64,000 nucleotides of DNA from Rhodopseudomonas palustris (lineage in GTDB: Bacteria > Pseudomonadota > Alphaproteobacteria > Rhizobiales > Xanthobacteraceae): NCBI GenBank assembly GCA_016215605.1, contig JACRJB010000049.1, positions 1 through 64,000 of the forward strand, read 5' to 3'. Shown here one piece after another: positions 37,034 through 46,000 of the stretch. Within the stretch, counting starts at the first letter, position 1. Every line of letters begins with the position of its first letter. The notes below the pieces were generated by a model. It ran no database searches. It was given only the letters and a program-made list of their open reading frames with translations, and was not told where the DNA came from. The position numbers were made by a program, and so were the translations under genes.

Positions 37034-38910
37034 CCGACGTCCCGGATCTCATTCTGCATCGCGGCCTGTTCACCACGCTCGACCGCTCGAACCCGACCGC
37101 CAGCGCGGTCGCGATCACCGGCGGCCGTTTCACCGCGGTGGGCCACGACCGCGACGTGCTGCCGCTGGCGGGGCCGTCGACGCGGGTGATCGATCTGAAG
37201 GGGCGGCGGGTGCTGCCGGGGCTGATCGACAATCACCTGCACATCATCCGCGGCGGCCTGAACTTCAACATGGAGCTGCGCTGGGACGGCGTGCGCTCAC
37301 TCGCCGACGCGATGAACATGCTCAAGCGCCAGGTCGCGATCACGCCGCCGCCGCAATGGGTGCGCGTGGTCGGTGGCTTCACCGAGCATCAGTTCGCCGA
37401 GAAGCGGCTGCCGACCATCGACGAACTCAATGCGGTGGCGCCGGACACGCCGGTGTTCCTGCTGCACCTGTACGATCGCGCGCTGCTGAATGGCGCGGCG
37501 CTGCGCGCCGTCGGCTACACCCGGGACACGCCGGAGCCGCCCGGCGGCGAGATCACCCGCGATGCCAACGGCAATCCAACCGGGCTTCTGCTCGCCAAGC
37601 CGAACGCCAACATCCTGTACGCGACGCTGGCCAAGGGGCCGAAGCTGCCGTTCGACTATCAGGTCAACTCGACCCGGCACTTCATGCGCGAGCTGAACCG
37701 GCTCGGCGTCACCGGGGCGATCGACGCCGGCGGTGGGTTCCAGGACTATCCCGACGACTACGCGGTGATCCAGAAGCTCGACCAAGAAGGCCTGCTGACG
37801 ATCCGGCTCGCCTACAATCTGTTCACGCAGAAGCCGAAGGGCGAGAAGGACGATTTTCTGAATTGGACGAAGACGTCCAAATACAAGCAGGGCAACGACT
37901 ACTTCCGTCACAACGGCGCCGGCGAGATGCTGGTGTTCTCGGCGGCGGACTTTGAAGATTTCCGCGTGCCGCGCCCGGATATGCCGCCGGAGATGGAAGG
38001 CGAGCTTGAAGAGGTCGTGCGCGTGCTGGTGCAGAACAAATGGCCGTGGCGGCTGCACGCGACCTACGACGAGACCATCTCGCGCGCGCTCGACGTGTTC
38101 GAGAAGGTGAGCCAGGACACGCCGCTGGAAGGGTTGCACTGGTTCTTCGACCACGCCGAGACGATCTCCGACCAGTCGATCGACCGCATCGCCGCGCTCG
38201 GCGGCGGCATCGCTGTGCAGCATCGCATGGCCTATCAGGGTGAGTATTTCGTCGAGCGCTACGGCCTCGGGGCCGCCGAAGCGACGCCGCCGGTGAAGAA
38301 GATCCTCGACAAGGGCGTCAAGGTCTCGGCCGGCACCGACGCGACGCGGGTGGCGTCGTACAATCCGTGGGTGTCGCTGTCGTGGCTGGTGACCGGCCGC
38401 ACCGTCGGCGGCCTGCGCATCACGCCGCAGCGCAACTGCCTCGATCGCGAGACGGCGCTGCGGATGTGGACCGAGAACGTCACCTGGTTCTCGAATGAAG
38501 AGGGCAACAAGGGCCGGATCGCGGTCGGCCAGCTCGCCGATGTCGTGGTGCCGGACCGCGATTACTTCGCCTGCAGCGAGGCCGAGATCGCCGACACTAC
38601 GGCGCTGCTGACGATGGTCGGCGGCAAGGTGGTGTACGCGGCGGGCGATTTCGCCCGGCTCGACGACAGCGCGCCGCCGCCGGCGATGCCCGACTGGTCG
38701 CCGGTGCGGCGGTTCGGCGGCTATGCGGCCTGGGCGGACGAGCCGGCCGCGAACGACGCGGTGGCACGGCAGGCGATCGCCTCCTGCGGCTGTGCCAACT
38801 CGTGCAATGTCCACGGCCACGATCACGCCACCGCGTGGTCGAGCAAGCTGCCGATCTCCGATCTCAAGAGCTTCTGGGGGGCGCTCGGCTGCGCTTGCTG
38901 GGCGGTGTGA
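37030..38910 (+). CDS. Amidohydrolase family 3 (YtcJ-like)
   Basis: A 626-residue metal-dependent hydrolase. The N-terminal beta-sandwich (LILHRGLFTTLDRSNPTASA) is followed by the H-x-H metal motif in VLPGLIDNHLHIIRGG, PGGEITRDANGNPTGLLLAK, a histidine in GLHWFFDHAETIS, and the barrel-end aspartate in VSAGTDATRVASYNPWV. It therefore belongs to the Amidohydro_3 group, which hydrolyses N-substituted amides or similar bonds. Unusually, the last 45 residues contain a Cys/His cluster (ASCGCANSCNVHGHDHATAW and CACWAV) not part of the family core. Its ATG overlaps the XapX stop by 4 bases. Confidence 0.9.
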   Translation: MTDVPDLILHRGLFTTLDRSNPTASAVAITGGRFTAVGHDRDVLPLAGPSTRVIDLKGRRVLPGLIDNHLHIIRGGLNFNMELRWDGVRSLADAMNMLKRQVAITPPPQWVRVVGGFTEHQFAEKRLPTIDELNAVAPDTPVFLLHLYDRALLNGAALRAVGYTRDTPEPPGGEITRDANGNPTGLLLAKPNANILYATLAKGPKLPFDYQVNSTRHFMRELNRLGVTGAIDAGGGFQDYPDDYAVIQKLDQEGLLTIRLAYNLFTQKPKGEKDDFLNWTKTSKYKQGNDYFRHNGAGEMLVFSAADFEDFRVPRPDMPPEMEGELEEVVRVLVQNKWPWRLHATYDETISRALDVFEKVSQDTPLEGLHWFFDHAETISDQSIDRIAALGGGIAVQHRMAYQGEYFVERYGLGAAEATPPVKKILDKGVKVSAGTDATRVASYNPWVSLSWLVTGRTVGGLRITPQRNCLDRETALRMWTENVTWFSNEEGNKGRIAVGQLADVVVPDRDYFACSEAEIADTTALLTMVGGKVVYAAGDFARLDDSAPPPAMPDWSPVRRFGGYAAWADEPAANDAVARQAIASCGCANSCNVHGHDHATAWSSKLPISDLKSFWGALGCACWAV

Positions 38911-38911
38911 C

Positions 38912-39337
38912 GTGAAGTCGATCGGCGAGCCGCGGTGGGTGGCGACGATTCTGTCGTCGCCGCTGTTGTGGCATGCCGCGCGACTGGCGCTGGTGTCGGC
39001 CTATCTGCTCGGCGGCTTCGCCAAGCTGAGCGACTTCCCGGGCGCAATCGCCGAGCAGGAGAGGTTCGGCCTGAACCCCGGCTGGCTGTGGGCGGCGCTC
39101 GCCATCGCGGTCGAACTCGGCGGCTCGGCATTGCTGCTCGCCGATCGGCTGGTCTGGCTCGCCGCGGGCGCGCTCGGCGTACTCACCTTCGTGGCGATGC
39201 TGACCGCGAACGCCTTCTGGGCGGCCGCGCCCGCCGATCGCTGGATGCTGGCCAACGCCTTCTTCGAACATCTCGGGCTGATCGCCGGCCTCGCGCTGGT
39301 GGCGATCCTGTCCGCCCGGACGCGACCGATATCCTGA
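38912..39337 (+). CDS. DoxX-family membrane protein
   Basis: A 141-residue protein with four hydrophobic helices. ARLALVSAYLLGGFAKLSDF is the DoxX opening motif, and WLWAALAIAVELGGSALLLA matches the second conserved helix. The GTG at 38912 lies 1 base after the amidohydrolase stop, so the genes are coupled. DoxX proteins are associated with oxidoreductases or stress responses in other bacteria; no specific role can be assigned here. Confidence 0.83.
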   Translation: MKSIGEPRWVATILSSPLLWHAARLALVSAYLLGGFAKLSDFPGAIAEQERFGLNPGWLWAALAIAVELGGSALLLADRLVWLAAGALGVLTFVAMLTANAFWAAAPADRWMLANAFFEHLGLIAGLALVAILSARTRPIS

Positions 39338-39356
39338 GGCTTGCAAGGAGACTCCC

Positions 39357-40268
39357 GTGAAACAGCTCTCGAAACCGATCCTGCTGCTGGCGATCGCCGC
39401 GCTGCTGAGTTCGCCGGTCGCGGCGAAGCAGATGAAACAGGTCGTGGCCGTCGCGCCGCAATACGACACCACGCACGTCTATGTCGCGCCCGAAGAGGTC
39501 GACAAGTTCGCGACGAGCTTTCTCGCCACCTTCGGCGGCAGGAGCACCAAGCAGGTGGTGGCGACCGTGACCCCGACGCCGAGCCGCACGACGTCGCAGC
39601 TGCTGCAGACGCCGGTCGGCACCGTTTCGCTGTTCGGCTTCAAGACGCCGATCCCGTATCCGTTCGGCGCCGAGCGCAACGGCTACCTGGTCAGCGACAT
39701 CGACCTCGCGGTCAAGCAGGCCCGCGCCGCCGGCGCCTCAGTGGTCGTGTCGACGTTCCCGGACCCGATCGGCCGCGATGCCGTCGTGCAGTGGCCCGGC
39801 GGCGTCAACATGCAGCTGTACTGGCACACGACCAAGCCGGACTACGCGGCGTTCGAGACGATTCCGGAGAACCGGGTCTACGTTCCGGCCGACAGGGCGG
39901 ACGCGTTCGTGCGCAGCTTCGTGGCGTTCTCGCACGGCAAGGTCGTCTCCGAGTTGGCGAAGGCCTCCGGCGCCGAGATCGGCAGGCCCGACGCCTCGAT
40001 CAAGCGGGTGCGGATCGAATCCGCGTTCGGCAAGATGGTGGTGCTCGTGACCGACGGCCATCTGCCGTATCCCTACGGCCGCGAGACCACCGGCTACGAG
40101 GTCGCCGATCTGGCGGCGACGCTGAGCAAAGCGAAGGCGGCGGGCGTGACGGTGCTGACCGATCCCGTTAGGTTCGAGGATCGGACGGCCGCGATGCTGC
40201 AGTTTTCGGGCGGTTACGTCGCAGAAATTCACGCCATCACGGCGAAGCACGCGGCGATGGCGAAGTAA
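39357..40268 (+). CDS. Secreted protein with two VOC/glyoxalase-like repeats
   Basis: A 303-residue protein with a signal peptide (KPILLLAIAALLSSPVAAKQ). The mature part contains two similar halves: the block IPYPFGAERNGYLVSDIDLA followed by VKQARAAGASVVV (residues about 100-135) corresponds to LPYPYGRETTGYEVADLAAT and LSKAKAAGVTVLT (about 237-270). Both halves end in a W/F-x-G-G-x-N/V strand. This layout suggests a tandem VOC fold. The start is a GTG at 39357 with aaggag 7 bases upstream. No enzyme activity can be named; in the cluster it would act in the periplasm. Confidence 0.75.
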   Translation: MKQLSKPILLLAIAALLSSPVAAKQMKQVVAVAPQYDTTHVYVAPEEVDKFATSFLATFGGRSTKQVVATVTPTPSRTTSQLLQTPVGTVSLFGFKTPIPYPFGAERNGYLVSDIDLAVKQARAAGASVVVSTFPDPIGRDAVVQWPGGVNMQLYWHTTKPDYAAFETIPENRVYVPADRADAFVRSFVAFSHGKVVSELAKASGAEIGRPDASIKRVRIESAFGKMVVLVTDGHLPYPYGRETTGYEVADLAATLSKAKAAGVTVLTDPVRFEDRTAAMLQFSGGYVAEIHAITAKHAAMAK

Positions 40269-40280
40269 TCGATCTGGACT

Positions 40281-41711
40281 GTGAGGGGTGTGGTGAGGGA
40301 CTGGCGGGAGGCGAGGGCTGCCTGGACGGCGCTGCCGCTGCTGGCGGCGGTGGCGCTGGCGGCGCCGGCCCGAGCCGCAGACGACGCGGCGTCGCCTGCC
40401 ACGCGACCCGCGATCCAGACCAACCGCTGGGCCGAGGACTGGTCGGTGCTGGCCGATCCGCGGCTGCGCACCGAGCCGTTCGATGCGCTGAAATACATCC
40501 CGCTGTGGGCGAGCGATCCGAAAAGCTACGTGTCGCTCGGCGCGACCTTCCGGCAGCGCTTCGAGTCCAACGATGCGGCGGGTTTCGGCACGGCGGGGGC
40601 GCGGTCGGACAGCTATTTCATTCAGCGTCTGCAGGTCCACGCCGACGTGCATTTCGACGCGAACTGGCGCGCCTTCGTCCAGCTCGAGGACGATCGCGCT
40701 TTCGACAAGCGGGTGGTGACCTCGGCGGATCAGGACCGTGCCGACCTGCGGCTGGCGTTCCTCGAATACACACGGAAATTTGCCGACGGCACGCTGAAGG
40801 CGCGGATCGGACGGCAGGACTTCGCGTTCGATCTGCAGCGCTTCGTCTCGTCGCGCGACGGCCCCAATGTGCGCCAGTCGTTCGACGCGATCTGGGCCGA
40901 TTGGGAGACCGGCACCTGGCGGTTCATCGGCTTCGTCAGCCGGCCGGTGCAGTATTTCGATCTTCGGCCGTTCGACGATCGCTCGAACGACCAGTTCCGC
41001 TTCAGCACGCTCCGCATCGAGCGCAAGGTGCTCGGCGACAACGAACTGTCGGGCTATTACTCACTGTATGAAAGGGCGGGCGCCAGATATCTCGACGCGC
41101 TCGGCGACGAGCGGCGCCATGTGTTCGACATCCGGTTCGCCGGCAAGGCCGCGCAGCTCGACTGGGATCTGGAGGCGATGGGGCAGCTCGGCCGGGTCGG
41201 CGCCAGCGAGGCGCGGGCCTGGGCGGTCGGCGCGCGCGCCGGCTACACGCTCGCGGCGGCCTGGCAGCCGCGGCTCGGGCTGCAGGTCGATGCGGCGTCC
41301 GGCGACAGCCGCCCCGGCGACGGCGTGCTCGGCACCTTCAATCCGCTGTTCCCGAACGGCTATTACTTCACGCTGTCCGGCTACACCGGCTACGCCAACC
41401 TCGTTCACCTCAAGCCGTCGCTCACGCTCAGCCCCGCGCCGCGGCTGAAAGTGATGGCGGCGGCCGGACTGCAATGGCGGGCGACCACCTCGGACGCGAT
41501 CTATGGTCAGCCGAGCAATCCGATCGCGGGAACGGCGGGGACCGGCAGTCCGTGGACCGGCGCTTACGGCCAGCTCCGCCTCGACTACGCCTTCGACGCG
41601 CATCTCACCGGCGCGATCGAGGCGGTGCATTTCGAAGTCGGCGACACCATCCGCAACGCCGGCGGCCGCAGCAGCGACTATCTCGGCGCGCAGTTGCAGT
41701 ACGGCTGGTAG
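40281..41711 (+). CDS. Alginate-export-type outer-membrane porin
   Basis: A 476-residue protein with a signal peptide (ALPLLAAVALAAPARAAD, cleaved before DDAASP) and a beta-barrel domain of the Alginate_exp family. Characteristic segments are YVSLGATFRQRFESNDAAGF, DADVHFDANWRAFVQLEDD-like strands, LKARIGRQDFAFDLQRFVSS, SGYYSLYERAGARYLDALGD and a terminal strand ending LQYGW. Alternating aromatic residues support a barrel. The start is a GTG at 40281, 12 bases after the preceding stop. The porin could admit the cluster's substrate through the outer membrane. Confidence 0.87.
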   Translation: MRGVVRDWREARAAWTALPLLAAVALAAPARAADDAASPATRPAIQTNRWAEDWSVLADPRLRTEPFDALKYIPLWASDPKSYVSLGATFRQRFESNDAAGFGTAGARSDSYFIQRLQVHADVHFDANWRAFVQLEDDRAFDKRVVTSADQDRADLRLAFLEYTRKFADGTLKARIGRQDFAFDLQRFVSSRDGPNVRQSFDAIWADWETGTWRFIGFVSRPVQYFDLRPFDDRSNDQFRFSTLRIERKVLGDNELSGYYSLYERAGARYLDALGDERRHVFDIRFAGKAAQLDWDLEAMGQLGRVGASEARAWAVGARAGYTLAAAWQPRLGLQVDAASGDSRPGDGVLGTFNPLFPNGYYFTLSGYTGYANLVHLKPSLTLSPAPRLKVMAAAGLQWRATTSDAIYGQPSNPIAGTAGTGSPWTGAYGQLRLDYAFDAHLTGAIEAVHFEVGDTIRNAGGRSSDYLGAQLQYGW

Positions 41712-41728
41712 CACCGCCGGACAGCAAA

Positions 41729-41761
41729 CGGCCCGGCGCGACGCGTTGTCGGGCCGGGCCG
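41729..41761. terminator. Bidirectional terminator between convergent genes
   Basis: The arms cggcccggc (41729-41737) and gccgggccg (41753-41761) form a 9-bp GC stem, followed on the plus strand by tggttctttgatttt. It separates the porin gene from the convergent alpha/beta hydrolase gene. Confidence 0.7.
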
Positions 41762-41782
41762 CGTGGTTCTTTGATTTTGCGC

Positions 41783-42796
41783 TTACGACTTCACGAACGC
41801 CAGCAGGTCGGCGTTCAGCACGTCGGCGTGGGTGGTCAGCATGCCGTGCGGATAGCCCGGATAGGTCTTCAGCTTGCCGTTCTTCAGCAGCTTGACCGAG
41901 AGCCTGGCCGAGTCGTCGATCGGCACGATCTGGTCGTCCTCGCCGTGCAGCACCAGCGTCGGCACGCTGATCGCCTTGAGGTCGTCGGTCTGGTCGGTCT
42001 CCGAGAATGCCTTGATGCCGTCGTAGTGGGCGTTCGCGCCGCCCATCATGCCCTGCCGCCACCAATTGTTGACGACGCCCGGCAGCGTCTTCGCATCGGG
42101 ACGGTTGAAGCCGTAGAACGGGCCGGCCGGGACGTCGAGGAAGAATTGCGCGCGGTTGTCGGCGAGCGCCTTGCGGAAGCCGTCGAACACTTCGATCGGC
42201 AGGCCGCCCGGGTTCTTGTCGGTCTTCAGCATCAGCGGCGGCACGGCGCTGACCAGCACCGCCTTGGCGACGCGGCCCTGCGGCTCGCCGAACTTGGCGA
42301 CATAGCGCGCGACTTCGCCGCCGCCGGTGGAGTGGCCGATATGCACGGCGTTCTTCAGATCGAGATGTTCGGCGACGGCCGACGCGTCGGCGGCGTAGTG
42401 ATCCATGTCGTGGCCGGTGTCGACCTGCGACGAGCGGCCGTGGCCGCGGCGGTCGTGGGCGACGACGCGATAGCCGTGGGCGCGGAAGAACAGCATCTGG
42501 GCGTCCCAGTCGTCGGACGACAGCGGCCAGCCGTGATGGAACACGATCGGCTGGGCCGACTTCGGACCCCAATCCTTGTAGTAGATCTCGACGCCGTCCT
42601 TGGTCTTGACGTATCCGCTGCTCATCGGGTGGTCTCCTTTGGTCGATCGGGTGGGGTGGGTCGGTTGGGAAACGGCGCTGCCGGGAAGCAGCGCCACGGC
42701 GGCGGCGCCGATCATCAGGTCGCGACGGGAGATCTGCGGGGCGCGGCGCTGCGCGGTGTGCGAAGCGGCCTTTGTATCGCTGTCGTGCGTCGTCAT
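41783..42796 (-). CDS. Alpha/beta hydrolase (chloroperoxidase-like) with Tat signal and second start
   Basis: A 337-residue alpha/beta hydrolase from the ATG at 42796. The core matches non-heme chloroperoxidases/esterases: oxyanion H-H-G-W-P, nucleophile serine in [20 protein letters not shown], aspartate in [13 protein letters not shown] and histidine in [15 protein letters not shown]. Residues 1-57 form a twin-arginine signal ([20 protein letters not shown], then PGSAVS). A second ATG at 42625 (residue 58, [11 protein letters not shown]), where normal family members begin, has aaaggaga 7 bases upstream, so a leaderless cytoplasmic form is also likely. It lies 273 bases downstream of the sensor kinase and converges with the porin. 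Confidence 0.88.
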   Translation of the reverse strand: MTTHDSDTKAASHTAQRRAPQISRRDLMIGAAAVALLPGSAVSQPTHPTRSTKGDHPMSSGYVKTKDGVEIYYKDWGPKSAQPIVFHHGWPLSSDDWDAQMLFFRAHGYRVVAHDRRGHGRSSQVDTGHDMDHYAADASAVAEHLDLKNAVHIGHSTGGGEVARYVAKFGEPQGRVAKAVLVSAVPPLMLKTDKNPGGLPIEVFDGFRKALADNRAQFFLDVPAGPFYGFNRPDAKTLPGVVNNWWRQGMMGGANAHYDGIKAFSETDQTDDLKAISVPTLVLHGEDDQIVPIDDSARLSVKLLKNGKLKTYPGYPHGMLTTHADVLNADLLAFVKS

Positions 42797-43069
42797 CCGC
42801 TTCTCCGTTTCGAACCTCGCGATCCCGCCGCATCCATCGGCGCCGGCGGTCGCGTTGACGGTGCCAGTCACTGGTCGATTTCGTCGCTGACGTCGTTGTG
42901 GCCCTGTTTGGCTTGGATCTACCGCGGGTTCGCGCCGGGCTCTTGTCACTTCGCACGGCGACTTGAACAATAGCGCGGTGCCGGATCGGCCGGTCGGTTC
43001 GTTGACGCGGCAAAAGGGCGCTGCGCGGAACAACAAAGTCGTCGCAAGGCCGTCGTGCCGGGCCTCCGC

Positions 43070-46000
43070 CTAAGGCGAGCGCGGCAGCGAGAAGTGGAAG
43101 CCGGCGCCGTGCGGCTTGACCGAGGTCGCCCACAGCCGGCCGCCATGCGCTTCCACGATCGATTTGCTGATCGACAGTCCCATCCCCATGCCCTGCGGCT
43201 TGGTGGTGACCAGGGCCTCGAACAACTGATCGATCCGATCCTCGTCGAAGCCGAGGCCATTGTCGGCGACGCTGACGATCACCGTGTCGCCTTCGCCGGT
43301 GGCGCTGGCGACGGTCAGCGTCCGGCGTCCCTCGATCGCCGCCAGCGACTCGATCGCGTTCATGCACAGGTTGAGCAGCACTTGCTGCAGCTGGACCTTG
43401 TTGCCGACCACCACCGCGTCTGCGTCGGTCAACCGCGTTTCCAGGTGAATGTTGTTCTGGCGCAGTTCGCTCTGCAGGATGGTCAGGATCTCGCGCACGA
43501 TGGCGTTGACGTCGACCGGCGACATCTTCGGCGCCGACTTGACCGCCAGCCCGCGGATGGTTTGCACCACCTCGGCGGCGCGTCGGCCGTTCTCGATCAC
43601 CCGGCGGGCGGCGTTTTTGGCTTCGGCGATCGACGGCTGCTCGTTGCCGAGCCAGCGCAGGCACACGTCGGCATTGGTGATGATCGCCGTCAGCGGCTGA
43701 TTGATCTCGTGCGCGATCGAAATCACCAGTTCGCCGATCGCGGTCAGACGCGACATCCGCATCAGCTCGGATTGCGATTTCTGCAACGCCTCGACCAGCG
43801 CGTCCTTTTCTTCCAGGAAGGCGTTCTTCAGCGAAATCGCGGCCTGCGACGACAGCAGCTTCAGGATCGACAGCTTCAGCGGCGTGAACACGCCCGGCGA
43901 CAGATCGTTCTCGAGGAAGATGACGGCGATCAGCTTGCTGCGCTTCATCAGCGGCAGGCAGAGCAGCGATCGCGATCCCGTTCGAACGATGTACGGATCG
44001 TCGGCGAACGGGCTGTTCTGGGCGTCGTCGATGGTGATCGCCTCGCCGGTGCGGGCGGCGAGGTTGACGATCGAGGTCGGCAGTTCGTCCGCCGAGGCGC
44101 CGACGTCGCGCAGCGCGACAACGATGCCGTCGTCGCCGGTTCGCGCTTCGGCGCGGATCGCGAGGTCGTCGCCTTGCGGAAGGATCAGCAGCCCGCGCTG
44201 GGCGCCGGCGTGTTCGAGCACCAGCGTCATCAGCGTCTCCATCAGGCGCGGAACGCCCAATTCGCTGGAGACCGCCTCCGACGTCTTGACGATCGCGGCG
44301 AGATCGAAGCTCTCGGCGATGCTGAGCGGCATCTGCGTCGCGGCCGGGAAACTGGTCGCCAGGTCGGGATGTTCGCGGTCGAGCTGCTCCACTTTCGCGG
44401 CCGCGCCCCAGCGGTGATAGCAGTCCCGCGCCTTCGTCAGGTGGGCCTGATACGCCGTCTCGAACCCCTGCTGGCGGCAGAACCGGGCCGCCAGTTCGTG
44501 CGCCGTGGCTTCGACCTGCGACACCCGTCCCTGTCGCGACGATGCGACGGCCTGCTGATACAGCTGCATCGCCTCGAACGGCCGGCCCTGCAGCCGGGCG
44601 AGTTCCGCGGCGAGCAGCGCGGCGGCGCCGTTGTAGTTGCCGGGATTGTGGACCGCCCACGCCGCCATCTGGCGGTGAGCCGCCGCGAGTCGCTGTTCGA
44701 GTTCCGCGCGCGGCGCCGGCGGCGTGGTGGCGTCGGCATTGGCGGCGCTGATCACGCCGACATAGAACTGGAAGATCGAATATTCGTGGTGGCCGACCGT
44801 GGTCCACAGCAGCGGCTCGGCCTTGCGCAGCGCGGCGAACGCCGCGACGTAGTCACCGGAAAAGTAGCTCGCCTGCATCTTGCGGATCCAGAACCAGCAG
44901 GCGGCGATGTCGAGGCTGCGGTTGGCGGCGAGTTGCCGCTCGAACGCGTCTTCGTCGAAATCGGCGCTGTTCAGCGAGCCGAGCGTGACCGTGTCGCCGC
45001 GCAGCGCGCGGATCAGCTGGCGCTGGGTGGTGATGATGTGGACGATCAGGCCGAATTTCGCCCGCTGCATCAGCGCCAGCCGCGCCGAGGCTTCGGTCTC
45101 GACTTCGTCCAGCGGGTCCCCGGCCGACAGCCGGTTGGTGATCAGCGTGCACGAGGAAAACCCCGCATAGGTCAGATCGCCGGTTTCGACGGCTTCCTCG
45201 AAGGCGCGGCGGAGGAACGGCTGCGCCTCGTGCAGCGGCCGCGCCCAGGGCAGCACGTGGGCGCCGTAGGTGAGGTGCACGCGGGCCTTGTAGTGGCCGA
45301 GGCCGCGCGTCTCGACCAGCCGCAGGCCGAGGTCGCCGAAGCGGAAGGCGGCGTCGTAGTCGTCGAAACAGGGACCGATCACCATGCCGAGATACGCATA
45401 AGCGAGGGCGGAGGCGTCGCAATTGCCGTGCTGGACGCTGATATTGGCCATCCGGCACAGCAGCAGGCAGACCAGATTGAGATCGGTGAAGAACGCCGGC
45501 GCCAACGCGGCACTCATCACCGCCATCGGCGCCGCACGGGACTGATCGGTGATGGTCGGCAGGTCGATCAGCGAGTCGATGGCGCGTCCGCCGAGGCGCT
45601 GCGTCAGCAACCGATATTCGGCCTTCGCCTCCTCGCGATCAGGATGCGGCGGCCAGGCGATGCCGAAGTCGCGGAGATAGACGAGGCAGGCTTCGATCGC
45701 GCGATCGCTGCGGTCGTTCGCGGTGTGGAGCGTGACCTGCAGCGCCACGAGATTGGCCAGCGCGTTCGGGCTCGGCGCTTTGCTCGCCAGGCGTTGCAGC
45801 CGTGCCTCCGCCTGCGTCAGCGCGCCGGTCAGGAAGTCGCATTCGGCGAGCTGGTATTCGACGTCGAAGGCGAGGTCCGCGTGGCGTTGCCAGCGATCCT
45901 CGCCGAGCATCGACAGCGCCGTGCCGAGATAGGTCTGTGCCGAGCCGTAGGCGATCGCCTTCATGGCGGCGCGGCCGGCTTCGCGATTGAGCCGCGCCAC

